Assembly: GCA_040779335.1 (NCBI GenBank)
Contig: JBFONV010000002.1
Coordinates: 1 to 64,000, forward strand
DNA length: 64,000 bases
From: JBFONV01 sp040779335
GTDB taxonomy: Bacteria > Pseudomonadota > Gammaproteobacteria > Enterobacterales > Alteromonadaceae
Direction: 5' to 3'
A program made the translations under genes and the position numbers. Shown piece after piece: positions 53,697 through 62,684 of the stretch (position 1 is the first letter of the stretch; every line of letters starts with the position of its first letter). Under the pieces are notes generated by a model, which made no database searches, had not been told where the DNA came from, and saw nothing but the letters and a program-made list of their open reading frames with translations.

Positions 53697-55769
53697 ATGA
53701 AAGCTATTATAACAAGTGCAGTATGTTCCTCATTATTGTTTGTTGCCGGTTGCAACAGCAGTACAGACACGAATACCGCAGCAAAACAGCAAGCCCCTGT
53801 TGTTGAAAAGACAGCATTAGCCTCAGGCATCGAAAAAGCAAACATGGATATGACAGTTCGCCCACAAGACGACTTTTATTTATACGTAAATGGCGGCTGG
53901 ATGAAAAATACCGAGATCCCAAGTGACAAAACTAGGATAGGTGCCTTTATCGATCTTCGTGATAGCGCAGACGGTAATGTTAAAGTTATTATCGAAGAGT
54001 TGGCCGCGACTAAAAACTTAAAAATGGGTAGCGACGAGCAAAAAGTTGCCGATCTTTTCCGTTCATATATGGACACTGAAAAGCGTAACCAAGATGGTAT
54101 TGCCCCCATTCAGAGTATTTTAGACACCATTAACGCATTAAAAACCAAAGACGAGATCGCAAACTTTTTTGGTAAATATCAAACAGCGGGTATCGGTAAT
54201 CCTTTGGCGTTCTATATCAGTGTTGATGCTAAGGACTCAAGCAGCTACGCCACTCATATTTGGCAAAGTGGTTTAGGCTTACCTGACAGAGACTACTATT
54301 TTAACGAAGCGGAACGTTTTGAGAAATTACGAGCAGGCTATGTTGCTCATATCCAAAACATGTTCACACTTGCTGGTAGAGACAATGGTGAAGCAGCCGC
54401 GAAAGCCATTATGGCAATGGAAACAAAACTGGCTAATAGTCACTGGACACGTGTTGAGTCACGCGACAGTGAAAAACGCTATAACAAGTTTGAAACGGCA
54501 AAACTCGCCGAATTAACCGATGCTTTTAACTGGGATATCTACTTAGAAGCAATCGGTGTTGCTAATCAAAAAAATATCATCATTAACCAACCTGACTTTG
54601 TACAAGGTTTTGGTAAAGTGTTCGCTGAAACGTCAATTGAAGATTGGAAAAATTACTTAACATTCCATACGCTAAGTCACTTTTCTGGCTACTTAACTAC
54701 TGAATTAGATAATGAAAATTTCGATTTTTACTCTAAACAGTTAAGCGGTCGCAATGAACAACGCCCACTTTGGAAGCGCGGTGTTAGTGTGGTAAATAAC
54801 AACTTAGGTGAAGTAATTGGTAAAGTGTATGTTGGTCGTCACTTTAAGCCAGAAGCCAAATCTCGTATGAGTAACTTGGTTGAAAATTTACGTAACGCCT
54901 ACGGTAAAAGCATCGACGACCTAGAGTGGATGTCTGAAGAAACCAAAAAAGCCGCTCACGTAAAATTAGCTGCCTTTACGCCTAAAATTGGTTACCCAGA
55001 CAAGTGGCAAGATTACACTGACCTCACCATTAAAGGTGACGACTTAATTGGCAATTTAATCCGTTCAAATCAAGTCGCCCACAATAAGGAAGTAGCTAAA
55101 CTTGGCGGTCCTATTCAAAAATGGGAATGGGGCATGACACCACAAACGGTTAATGCTTATTACAATCCGACGGTAAATGAAATTGTCTTCCCAGCCGCTA
55201 TCTTACAACCGCCATTCTTTAATATGGAAGCCGATGACGCGGTAAATTACGGTGGTATAGGGGCAGTAATTGGTCACGAAATGGGCCATGGTTTTGACGA
55301 CCAAGGTAGCCGTTATGACGCTGACGGAAACCTACGCAACTGGTGGACTGAGCAAGATTTAAGTGAATTTAAAAACCGTACCGATTCACTCGTTGCTCAA
55401 TATAGCAATTACCAAGTATTTGAAGACTTGAACGTTAATGGAGAATTAACCCTTGGCGAAAATATTGGTGATTTATCAGGTGTGACTATCGCCTATAAAG
55501 CTTACAAAGCATCATTAAATGGTAAAGAAGCTCCGGTCATTGATGGCTTAACTGGCGATCAACGTTTCTTCTTGGGTTATGCGCAAGTATGGCGTGGAAA
55601 AATGGTGGAAAAATCATTGCGTAACCGCGTAGCAACTGACCCTCATTCACCAGGTCATTTCCGTACCATCGGCATTTTGTCTAACGTGGGTGAGTTCTAT
55701 AAAGCATTTGACGTAAAAGAAGGCGATGCAATGTATATTGCCCCTGAAAAGCGGGTGAAAATTTGGTAA
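53697..55769 (+). CDS. M13-family (neprilysin/PepO-like) metallopeptidase lipoprotein
   Basis: Zinc endopeptidase of about 690 residues. Lipobox signal peptide (LLFVAGC), N-terminal M13 lid domain starting RPQDDFYLYVNGGWM, substrate-binding NAYYNP, zinc motif H527-E-M-G-H with GFDDQGSRYD, third ligand in GENIGDLSG, and the typical C-terminus ending in Trp. ATG at 53697 is preferred to a GTG at 53685. It would degrade oligopeptides in the periplasm or at the outer membrane. A terminator follows. Confidence 0.94.
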   Translation: MKAIITSAVCSSLLFVAGCNSSTDTNTAAKQQAPVVEKTALASGIEKANMDMTVRPQDDFYLYVNGGWMKNTEIPSDKTRIGAFIDLRDSADGNVKVIIEELAATKNLKMGSDEQKVADLFRSYMDTEKRNQDGIAPIQSILDTINALKTKDEIANFFGKYQTAGIGNPLAFYISVDAKDSSSYATHIWQSGLGLPDRDYYFNEAERFEKLRAGYVAHIQNMFTLAGRDNGEAAAKAIMAMETKLANSHWTRVESRDSEKRYNKFETAKLAELTDAFNWDIYLEAIGVANQKNIIINQPDFVQGFGKVFAETSIEDWKNYLTFHTLSHFSGYLTTELDNENFDFYSKQLSGRNEQRPLWKRGVSVVNNNLGEVIGKVYVGRHFKPEAKSRMSNLVENLRNAYGKSIDDLEWMSEETKKAAHVKLAAFTPKIGYPDKWQDYTDLTIKGDDLIGNLIRSNQVAHNKEVAKLGGPIQKWEWGMTPQTVNAYYNPTVNEIVFPAAILQPPFFNMEADDAVNYGGIGAVIGHEMGHGFDDQGSRYDADGNLRNWWTEQDLSEFKNRTDSLVAQYSNYQVFEDLNVNGELTLGENIGDLSGVTIAYKAYKASLNGKEAPVIDGLTGDQRFFLGYAQVWRGKMVEKSLRNRVATDPHSPGHFRTIGILSNVGEFYKAFDVKEGDAMYIAPEKRVKIW

Positions 55770-55796
55770 TTGTTTTTTAACAAAAAACCGATAATG

Positions 55797-55831
55797 AAGA
55801 AAGGGAGCTAGATGCTCCCTTTCTTATTTTT
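55797..55831 (+). terminator. Terminator after the M13 peptidase
   Basis: AAGAAAGGGAGC, loop TAGAT, GCTCCCTTTCTT and ATTTTT: perfect 12-bp stem with a T-rich tail. Confidence 0.9.
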
Positions 55832-55890
55832 ATAGTAATTTTACTAACCATTGTTAAAAACAGCCGCCGAGCATGAACAGTGCCCTTTCC

Positions 55891-55915
55891 TTTCATTTCA
55901 TTTCATTTCATTTCA
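55891..55915. repeat. TTTCA pentamer tandem repeat
   Basis: Five exact copies of TTTCA about 150 bases before the P-type ATPase start. Short pentamer tracts can slip and change promoter spacing, but no promoter element is clearly tied to it. The rest of the gap 55832-56062 shows no other feature. Confidence 0.85.
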
Positions 55916-56062
55916 ACGCTATAAATATAGAGAACAGGTCAGCAAAAACAGCAGGACGTTCATTCACCTGACAAAGCACAGCCATACGACGTTGTGCTGT
56001 AATGTAAACACGCCTATATTTAGTTAAACAAGGGAGCTGACCTAAGGTTTAATTTTCCTGCC

Positions 56063-58522
56063 ATGCAACGCACGCTGCCAACCGATTGCATCAATGACCT
56101 TAAGCATTCGGTACAAGGTTTAAATGACGCTGAGATAAAGCAGCGACGAACTGATTATGGCGAAAATCGCATTGCAGAGCACATAAAGGGTGGATTGTGG
56201 ACACTCATTATTGACACCCTCAAGGATCCGATGCTGTGGTTTCTCGTTATCACCAGCGCCTTGTTTGCAATCACCGGCGAATACACCGAAGCCAGCATTT
56301 TATTGATTGCCCTCATTCCTTTTCTCGGTATGGATGCCTACCTTCATCATCGTACTCAAGCCTCGACAGAAAGCCTTGGCAACCACCTAGCCTCACATGC
56401 ACGTGCACTGCGAAATGGCATTGAACAAACAATCGATACCCTAGAGCTAGTACCCGGTGACATAGTGCTATTGTCTGCGGGTGACACTATACCCGCTGAT
56501 GGCGTCTTTATTTCAGTGCAGCATTATCAAGTTGATGAGTCCACGCTGACAGGTGAAGCATTTCCGGTGCACAAGCTGGCACTAGAGAACGCCAATCAGT
56601 TACAGCCATCCGAATTGATCGATGAACAGCACTGGGGATTTGCTGGCACTAACACACTCACCGGCTCAGCACGCATGATAGTAACCTATACAGGAAAGGA
56701 AACTTTGTATGGTGAGATTATCCAATCGGTGATCCACGGCAGTCATGAGCGCACACCATTACAATTGGCAGTCGCGGATCTTGTAAAAGTGCTGTTGGTT
56801 ATTGCGAGTATCATTTGCGTGCTTCTGGCGGCGATTCGGCTATATCAAGGTCATGGTCTGCTCGATGCATTACTTAGTGGACTTACCTTAGCCGTAGCGG
56901 CGTTGCCCGAAGAATTTCCGGTGGTGTTGACCTTCTTTCTTGGTGTAGGTGTCTATCGACTAGCACGCCGTCAAGCATTGGTGCGACGCGCTGTAGTGGT
57001 GGAGAATATTGGTCGTGTTTCCTACATTTGCACCGATAAAACTGGGACCCTGACCGAAGGCCGTTTGCAATTAACGCATCAATTTTCTGCTCAGGGTATT
57101 GATGAGCAACGCTTACTCACCATAGCCGCTTATGCATCACGCCGAGAGACTGGCGATCTCATGGACAAGGCAATCCTTGCGTCGGTCACACCTAAGCAAC
57201 ACACAATACTCAACACCTTTCCGTTCACTGAAGACCGCAAACGTGAAACGGCGCTGGTGCAGGAAGCGGAGCAAAAAATTGTCGCGGTTAAAGGCGCGCC
57301 AGAGACCATTCTCGCACAATGTGATCTTGAAAATTCTGAACTACAGTACTGGCAACAACAAGTAGAACAACTGGCAAGCACAGGCCACAAAGTGATCGCT
57401 TGTGCTTGGCAAGAGCTAAACAACACAAGCGATCCCTACATAGAACCCGAACAGGGTTTTCATATTGCAGGGCTACTTGCTTTTGAAGACCCGTTAAGCG
57501 ATGGCGTGCAAGATGCAGTAAACACCTGTCAACAGGCAGGGATACGTATCATAATGGTCACTGGCGATCACCCTAGCACAGCAACCGCTATCGCCAAAGA
57601 GATTGGTTTACATGCGCACCCTCGGGTTATCAATGGTGAAACGCTGGCCACTCATCTGGCAGAAAATGATACTGCAATCATTCATAACGTAGATGTGATT
57701 GCCCGAGCGGTCCCAGCGCAAAAACTTGCTCTGGTTTGCGCACTCAAAAAATGCGGCGAGATCGTAGCGGTAACCGGGGATGGCGTTAATGATGTACCGG
57801 CTATACAGGCCGCGGATATTGGTATTGCCATGGGCAGGCGTGGTACTCGCAGTGCTCACGAGGCCGCCGCTATCATACTGCTTGACGATAACTTTCGCAG
57901 TATTGTGCTAGCGATTGCCGAAGGGCGTCAGCTGTTCCACAATTTACGACTAAGTTTTGAATACCTGCTGTTGATCCATATACCACTGGTATTCACCGCT
58001 GCTTTCATTCCATTTCTGGGTTACCCGGTATTGTATTTGCCAATTCACATTGTCTGGCTAGAGATGCTCATCCATCCAACAGCTTTACTGGTCTTTCAAA
58101 ATATTGCGGTCACATCAACATTATCTCGAGCACAACTGCATGCTCCGACACAGTTTTTTTCTCGGCGACATTGGCTCTTCATCATGTTTAGTGGCGCTAT
58201 TTTTAGCCTTATTATTACCCTCGCCTATATTCACAGCCTTGGTGATATACATGATGTTGAACATGCCAGAGCCATGGCACTGGTCGCACTAACCAGTGCT
58301 AGTGCTGGTATTACCGTTGCGTTGAGTCAACTGCGTACCTTAGCTGCAAAAATCATTGTGCCACTAAACATTATGAGCAGTATTTTACTGATCCAAATCC
58401 CCGCACTTGCCGACTTGCTGCACGTGTCACCACTGCATATAGACGACTGGTTGGTTGCGATGGCAAGCGGATTAATTGCAGCGCTCATTCCGTTTATCAC
58501 AAATCTAAAAAAACGCGACTGA
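56063..58522 (+). CDS. P-type cation-transporting ATPase (Ca2+-ATPase-like, type II family)
   Basis: 819 residues. An N-terminal cation-ATPase domain (LKHSVQGLNDAEIKQRRTDYGEN), actuator loop TGEAFPV, phosphorylation site D325 in CTDKTGTLTEG, VKGAPETIL nucleotide-binding block, GDGVNDVPAIQAADIGIAMG hinge, and a C-terminal set of helices. The M4 motif is PEEFPVV, not the PEGLP of SERCA nor the CPC of heavy-metal pumps, so the ion (Ca2+, Mg2+, Mn2+ or H+) is not fixed. No KdpA/C genes and no His-rich metal domain. It looks richer in G+C than its neighbours (29 of 60 bases in 57001-57060), suggesting acquisition. Confidence 0.88.
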   Translation: MQRTLPTDCINDLKHSVQGLNDAEIKQRRTDYGENRIAEHIKGGLWTLIIDTLKDPMLWFLVITSALFAITGEYTEASILLIALIPFLGMDAYLHHRTQASTESLGNHLASHARALRNGIEQTIDTLELVPGDIVLLSAGDTIPADGVFISVQHYQVDESTLTGEAFPVHKLALENANQLQPSELIDEQHWGFAGTNTLTGSARMIVTYTGKETLYGEIIQSVIHGSHERTPLQLAVADLVKVLLVIASIICVLLAAIRLYQGHGLLDALLSGLTLAVAALPEEFPVVLTFFLGVGVYRLARRQALVRRAVVVENIGRVSYICTDKTGTLTEGRLQLTHQFSAQGIDEQRLLTIAAYASRRETGDLMDKAILASVTPKQHTILNTFPFTEDRKRETALVQEAEQKIVAVKGAPETILAQCDLENSELQYWQQQVEQLASTGHKVIACAWQELNNTSDPYIEPEQGFHIAGLLAFEDPLSDGVQDAVNTCQQAGIRIIMVTGDHPSTATAIAKEIGLHAHPRVINGETLATHLAENDTAIIHNVDVIARAVPAQKLALVCALKKCGEIVAVTGDGVNDVPAIQAADIGIAMGRRGTRSAHEAAAIILLDDNFRSIVLAIAEGRQLFHNLRLSFEYLLLIHIPLVFTAAFIPFLGYPVLYLPIHIVWLEMLIHPTALLVFQNIAVTSTLSRAQLHAPTQFFSRRHWLFIMFSGAIFSLIITLAYIHSLGDIHDVEHARAMALVALTSASAGITVALSQLRTLAAKIIVPLNIMSSILLIQIPALADLLHVSPLHIDDWLVAMASGLIAALIPFITNLKKRD

Positions 58523-58662
58523 ACCTCGTTTATCCAATCAACAGCAAATATCTGCGACAAAAATCGAGGTTAATGGCTCATTGATTAATTCCCTGATGAT
58601 TAGACATCCACAAGTCTAAAAGCTTGTAAAGTATATCCGCTGCCAGTACACTAGCGGCATTC

Positions 58663-58847
58663 GCATTTGGTGGTGCTTATTTTTAATAAGCTGAAAAAGG
58701 GAACGTGGTGAAAATCCACGACTGTACCCGCAACTGTATGCAGGGCTAATAGTTATATCCACTGGTCATCTACGTTTAGCAACGTAGCTTACTGGGAAGG
58801 AAATTATTGGGCTATCCCTGTAAGTCAGGAGACCTGTCAATAAATGC
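58663..58847 (+). promoter_or_regulatory. Cobalamin riboswitch 1 (upstream of btuDC-cobO-btuF)
   Basis: Recognised by the ordered B12-box elements: GCTGAAAAAGGGAA, GGTGAAAATCC, ACTGTACCCGCAACTGTA, GGGAAGG, and AAGTCAGGAGACCTG. Stem P1 is formed by GCATTT (58663-58668) with AAATGC (58842-58847). It should bind adenosylcobalamin and shut off the downstream transport genes when B12 is plentiful. Between 58523 and 58662 only a weak AACCTCG/CGAGGTT inverted repeat is seen. Confidence 0.96.
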
Positions 58848-58849
58848 AA

Positions 58850-58880
58850 CACTGAGATTTTAATCTTAATCATCTGAGTG
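58850..58880 (+). promoter_or_regulatory. Hairpin just past riboswitch 1 (possible expression platform)
   Basis: CACTGAGAT (58850-58858) pairs with ATCTGAGTG (58872-58880) with one mismatch, directly after the P1 stem. No T-run follows, so control may be at translation rather than termination. About 170 further leader bases separate it from the btuD start. Confidence 0.45.
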
Positions 58881-59052
58881 TGAAGTTTAACGTCCGTGCG
58901 GGAATACACGTGAGTAACAACATGATATCTTTGCCTATATCATTTCTTTGTACTCCTGCACCTATTTTACCGTGACAAATTAACTAGGTTGCCGTTGTGG
59001 GATCACCCAAAATATCGATTAATATAGCGCTACTGTTAGGTTGGCATTACTA

Positions 59053-59841
59053 ATGTCAGCTTTGCTCTCTGTCGCTAACATCCACTGGCAAGTTGCTAAT
59101 AAATGCATTTTAGATAACATCTCTTTTGATGTTAAAAAAGGTGAAATACTGGGAATTATCGGCCCCAATGGCGCTGGAAAAACCAGTCTACTGCGTGCGA
59201 TTTTGCAACTACAAAAAGATGTTTTCGGCAAAATTACCTTTAAAACCAAAGATATTAAGCAATATAACCATAAACAATTGGCGCGATACTTTGCTGTTGT
59301 TGCCCAAAAAGCCGCGCCTATTTTTGCCTTAACCGTTTACGACGTAGTTAGAATGGGTTTGATCCCCCATAAAAACGCATTTTCACTGGATAACGATCAT
59401 GACCGTCATCAAATACAATTAGCGCTCGATAAAGTCGGTTTAGCCGATGCTGTTACAGCCCAATTCAATCTACTCTCTGGTGGTGAGCAGCAGCGGGTTT
59501 TAATTGCCAGAGCTCTAGTTCAGCGTGCTGAAGTATTGATCCTTGATGAGCCAACCAATCATTTAGATGTGTATTATCAACATCAAATTATGCAATTGGT
59601 GCGCGCGTTAAATATTACCGTGATAATGACGGTACATGATCTCAATTTAGCCGCACAATATTGTCAGCGACTCATTTTACTCAACCAAGGTAAGCTCATT
59701 GCGAACGATAGCCCAGACAAGGTGTTAAAGCCTGAAATATTAAGCGATGTCTTTCAGCTTGCTTGTCAACGCGAACAAGATCCTAATACTGGCGCAGCAC
59801 GGGTGTTCTTCCATTTATCTGAGCAACAACAAAATGACTAA
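59053..59841 (+). CDS. btuD: Vitamin B12 ABC transporter ATPase BtuD
   Basis: ATPase of the FecE/BtuD group, 262 residues: Walker A GPNGAGKTSL, signature LSGGEQQRV, Walker B LILDEPTNHLD and a switch His in VHDLN. It powers uptake of cobamides through BtuC. The cobalamin riboswitch upstream and btuC/btuF downstream set the substrate as B12 rather than heme or siderophore. ATG at 59053 is preferred over a TTG at 59041. Confidence 0.93.
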   Translation: MSALLSVANIHWQVANKCILDNISFDVKKGEILGIIGPNGAGKTSLLRAILQLQKDVFGKITFKTKDIKQYNHKQLARYFAVVAQKAAPIFALTVYDVVRMGLIPHKNAFSLDNDHDRHQIQLALDKVGLADAVTAQFNLLSGGEQQRVLIARALVQRAEVLILDEPTNHLDVYYQHQIMQLVRALNITVIMTVHDLNLAAQYCQRLILLNQGKLIANDSPDKVLKPEILSDVFQLACQREQDPNTGAARVFFHLSEQQQND

Positions 59842-60823
59842 GATTAAATTTTCTTGGATGATAATAACGTTATCGCTGCTTTGTTTATTCAGTATTGGCT
59901 CAGCACTTACCTTTGGTCCCGCCAATATTGGTCTAGTAGATTTTTATCATTGTTTTGTCGATAGCTGCAAGAACCCAATGACTGACACGGTTGTTTGGCA
60001 GGTAAGAACGCCACGGGTGCTGGTTGGCCTAGTAGCTGGGATGGGACTGGCTTGCGCAGGGGCAATTTTACAAAACACTACCCGTAATCCACTCGCCGAT
60101 CCGTATTTATTTGGCATAGTTTCCGGCGCAGGCTTAGGGGCAACCATTGCCAATTTATTGCTTGCAGATCAGCTCACCATCGCACTGCCCATGGCAGCAT
60201 TTTTAGGCGCTCTGTTTGCCGTGAGTTTGGTGGTCGTTATTGCCAAAGCGATCCGACGCATGGAACAAATATTATTAGCTGGTGTTGCGGTGTCATTCAT
60301 GTTGTCTGCCATGAGTCAGTTCATCCTTTATTTGGGCGATCCCTTTGCCACAAACCGGGTATTATTTTGGTTAATGGGTAGTTTATCTCGCGTAGACATC
60401 ACTAATTTTTACGTAATAAGCGCGGTTCTTATTATCGTTTTCGCTATTATGTTCGCTACCCACCGTCAAATAGATGCACTGCTGCTCGGTGATGAGAGCG
60501 CGGCAAGCCTTGGCGTTGATGTTGTTAAATTACGATTACTAATGCTCGCTATTTGTGCGGCATTAACCGCCACTATTGTTGCCTATTGTGGTGGCATTGG
60601 TTTTGTCGGCTTGATGATCCCCCACATTGTCAGACAAATGATTGGCGTAACCACTATGCCCTTATTGATAGGATCAGCATTAATTGGCGGCAGCTTTTTA
60701 ATTTGGGTGGATGTCGCCGCGCGATCGGCGCTAGAAAATGCAGAGGTGCCAATAGGCATTATAACTTCGGCAATAGGCAGTATATTTTTCTTAATAATTA
60801 TGTACCGCACCAGAAATAACTAA
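59834..60823 (+). CDS. btuC: Vitamin B12 ABC transporter permease BtuC
   Basis: 329-residue inner-membrane permease of the FecCD/BtuC family with about ten helices: VRTPRVLVGLVAGMGLACAGAI, NPLADPYLFGIVSGAG and the coupling-helix block GGIGFVGLMIPHIVRQ. The ATG overlaps the btuD stop by 8 bases, giving tight coupling. A longer upstream reading from 59747 lies inside btuD and adds no family sequence. Confidence 0.94.
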   Translation: MTKIKFSWMIITLSLLCLFSIGSALTFGPANIGLVDFYHCFVDSCKNPMTDTVVWQVRTPRVLVGLVAGMGLACAGAILQNTTRNPLADPYLFGIVSGAGLGATIANLLLADQLTIALPMAAFLGALFAVSLVVVIAKAIRRMEQILLAGVAVSFMLSAMSQFILYLGDPFATNRVLFWLMGSLSRVDITNFYVISAVLIIVFAIMFATHRQIDALLLGDESAASLGVDVVKLRLLMLAICAALTATIVAYCGGIGFVGLMIPHIVRQMIGVTTMPLLIGSALIGGSFLIWVDVAARSALENAEVPIGIITSAIGSIFFLIIMYRTRNN

Positions 60824-60912
60824 CAGCCCCTAGTACCAGTAACATTTTAATCAGGTGCGACGAATATTTATCTCAAGCCCTGATTAAGTAAAGAAAATTG
60901 AGGAAGCTAAAC

Positions 60913-61518
60913 ATGACTGAGCAAGATAAAAAAGAGCAACGCCACCAAGCCAGAATGCAACGCGTTAAAGAAAAAGTTGACGAAAAAATAAATGCTGCCC
61001 AAGAAGAACGTGGCATTTTTATCGTAATTACCGGCAATGGTAAAGGCAAATCAACCTCTGGCTTTGGCACCGTAGCACGAGCAGTGGGGCATGGCTTAAA
61101 AACAGCTGTCGTGCAATTTATCAAAGGCACATGGGAATGTGGTGAGCGTAATCTACTAGAAAAAGCGGGCACTGAATTTCACGTGATGGCCACAGGATTT
61201 ACTTGGAATACTCAGGATAAAGAAAAAGATACCGCGGCTGCACAATTAGCATGGCAAGAAGCAAAAAGGTTATTGGCAGATGATAGCGTCGATGTTGTTT
61301 TGCTCGATGAATTGACCTACATGGTGTCCTATAAATATATCGATTTAGACGAAGTTATTGACGCCATTGTTAATCGCCCCTTTAACCAGCATGTCATTAT
61401 CACAGGGCGCGCTTGCCACCGTTCATTACTCGAATTAGCCGATACCGTCAGTGAAATTCAATCGATAAAACATGCCTTTGATGCCGGTATCAAAGCGCAA
61501 AAAGGGATCGATTGGTAA
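60913..61518 (+). CDS. cobO: Cob(I)yrinic acid a,c-diamide adenosyltransferase
   Basis: CobA/CobO/BtuR-type ATP:corrinoid adenosyltransferase, 201 residues: N-terminal charged helix, P-loop TGNGKGKSTSGFG, and the DVVLLDELTYMVSYKYI and VIITGRACHRSLLE blocks. It turns imported corrinoid into adenosylcobalamin, the riboswitch ligand itself. ATG at 60913 has AGGAAG upstream. It overlaps btuF by one base (TAATG) and lies within the uptake operon; no de novo corrin-ring genes are seen, so it probably serves salvage. Confidence 0.95.
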   Translation: MTEQDKKEQRHQARMQRVKEKVDEKINAAQEERGIFIVITGNGKGKSTSGFGTVARAVGHGLKTAVVQFIKGTWECGERNLLEKAGTEFHVMATGFTWNTQDKEKDTAAAQLAWQEAKRLLADDSVDVVLLDELTYMVSYKYIDLDEVIDAIVNRPFNQHVIITGRACHRSLLELADTVSEIQSIKHAFDAGIKAQKGIDW

Positions 61519-62387
61519 TGTCTACACCAATTAAATACTTACTGTTCGTTTGTCTGTTTTGCGCATCAACATGCTACGCAAAGGAGGCTAATACTGCCCG
61601 AAAAAGCGAGCAGCAAACACTTCCGAAAATTATTGCGCTATCCCCTCATATTGTTGAGATGCTGTTTGATATTGGCGCTGGCGAGCAAATTATTGGTACC
61701 TCGGATTTTGCCGATCATCCCGAACAAGCTAAAACGATCCCGCGTATTGGCAATTACCTGCGCTTACAAATTGAACGGGTTATAGAATTACAACCTGATA
61801 TTATTTTTGCTTGGAAAAGTGGCAACCCCAGTGACGACTTAGCTCGCTTAAAAACGCTAGGCTTTAACATTGTTTATTCTCAGCCCAATACTTTTGCTGA
61901 TATTGCTCACGAGATGAAATACTTTGCCGAGCTTACTGGACATCGCGAGCATGGCGCACGTGTTGCTGCTCAATTTATCAAGGACTTAAACACGCTTCAA
62001 GCGCGCTATCAAGACAAAGCCCCAATCCAGGTGTTTTATGAACTTTGGTCGCGTCCATTAACGACAATTGCCAAAGGAAGCTGGCCTCAGCAGCATTTAC
62101 AGATATGTCGAGCCGTAAATCCGTTCGAACAGGCATCAACGCCCTATCCACAAGTTAATATTGAGCGTGTTCTGCAGGCGCCCATTGAATTGATCATTCA
62201 ACCACTGTCTATTAATCAAAAGGATCGAGAAGGCTTTAATTGGGAAGATTGGCCGTCAATTTCAGCGGTAAAGGCTAACAGGATCATTAGACCTGACGCC
62301 GATGCATTGCATCGCATGACCAAGCGAAGCTTGACTGAACTGAATAGATTATGTGGTGAAATCGACAAAGTTAGACAGTCACTATAA
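61518..62387 (+). CDS. btuF: Periplasmic cobalamin-binding protein BtuF
   Basis: 289 residues. Signal peptide (STPIKYLLFVCLFCASTCYAKE) then a class III solute-binding fold: PKIIALSPHIVEMLFDIGAGEQIIGTS is the typical BtuF N-terminus, with two lobes joined by a long helix and VFYELWSRPLTTIAKGSW. It hands cobalamin from BtuB to BtuCD. The ATG overlaps the cobO stop. Last gene of the operon; a terminator follows at 62424-62453. Confidence 0.93.
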   Translation: MSTPIKYLLFVCLFCASTCYAKEANTARKSEQQTLPKIIALSPHIVEMLFDIGAGEQIIGTSDFADHPEQAKTIPRIGNYLRLQIERVIELQPDIIFAWKSGNPSDDLARLKTLGFNIVYSQPNTFADIAHEMKYFAELTGHREHGARVAAQFIKDLNTLQARYQDKAPIQVFYELWSRPLTTIAKGSWPQQHLQICRAVNPFEQASTPYPQVNIERVLQAPIELIIQPLSINQKDREGFNWEDWPSISAVKANRIIRPDADALHRMTKRSLTELNRLCGEIDKVRQSL

Positions 62388-62423
62388 ATACACGATTCGA
62401 TTTTTAACCGTAAAGTAAAAATG

Positions 62424-62453
62424 ATAACTGAGGGTAAAACCTCGGTTATTTCG
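62424..62453 (+). terminator. Terminator of the btuDC-cobO-btuF operon
   Basis: ATAACTGAGG, loop GTAAAA, CCTCGGTTAT and TTCGTT: 10-bp stem with a G-U pair and a short T-rich tail, 37 bases past the btuF stop and before the second riboswitch. Confidence 0.65.
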
Positions 62454-62480
62454 TTCAGATTAACTGAACACAACGAACGT

Positions 62481-62640
62481 ATTAGGTGTTTGTTTGCTCA
62501 ACGCTAGATTGCGCAAATAAGTGAAACGGGAAACGGGTGCATACATTGTTTTTTACAATAATGTATAACTCCTGTGCTGCCCCCGCAACGGTAATTAACA
62601 CAGTATTTTCTGCGTTATAAGTCCGGAGACCGGCCTAATA
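62481..62640 (+). promoter_or_regulatory. Cobalamin riboswitch 2 (upstream of btuB)
   Basis: B12-box elements in order: GTGAAACGGGAAACGGGTG, CTGTGCTGCCCCCGCAACGG and AAGTCCGGAGACCGGCC, with P1 formed by ATTAGG (62481-62486) and CCTAAT (62634-62639). It ends 45 bases before the btuB start, close enough for the translation-type control known at btuB. Confidence 0.96.
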
Positions 62641-62684
62641 TTTTTATTCACATCGAGCACGGTGGGTGCTCTATTGAGGAAAAT

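Noticed and set aside
56063..58522. KdpB or heavy-metal (CopA/ZntA) identity for the P-type ATPase
   Set aside because: No kdpA/kdpC neighbours, no CPC/SPC motif and no N-terminal metal domain; the N-terminal cation-ATPase domain and PEEFPVV point to the type II-like group.
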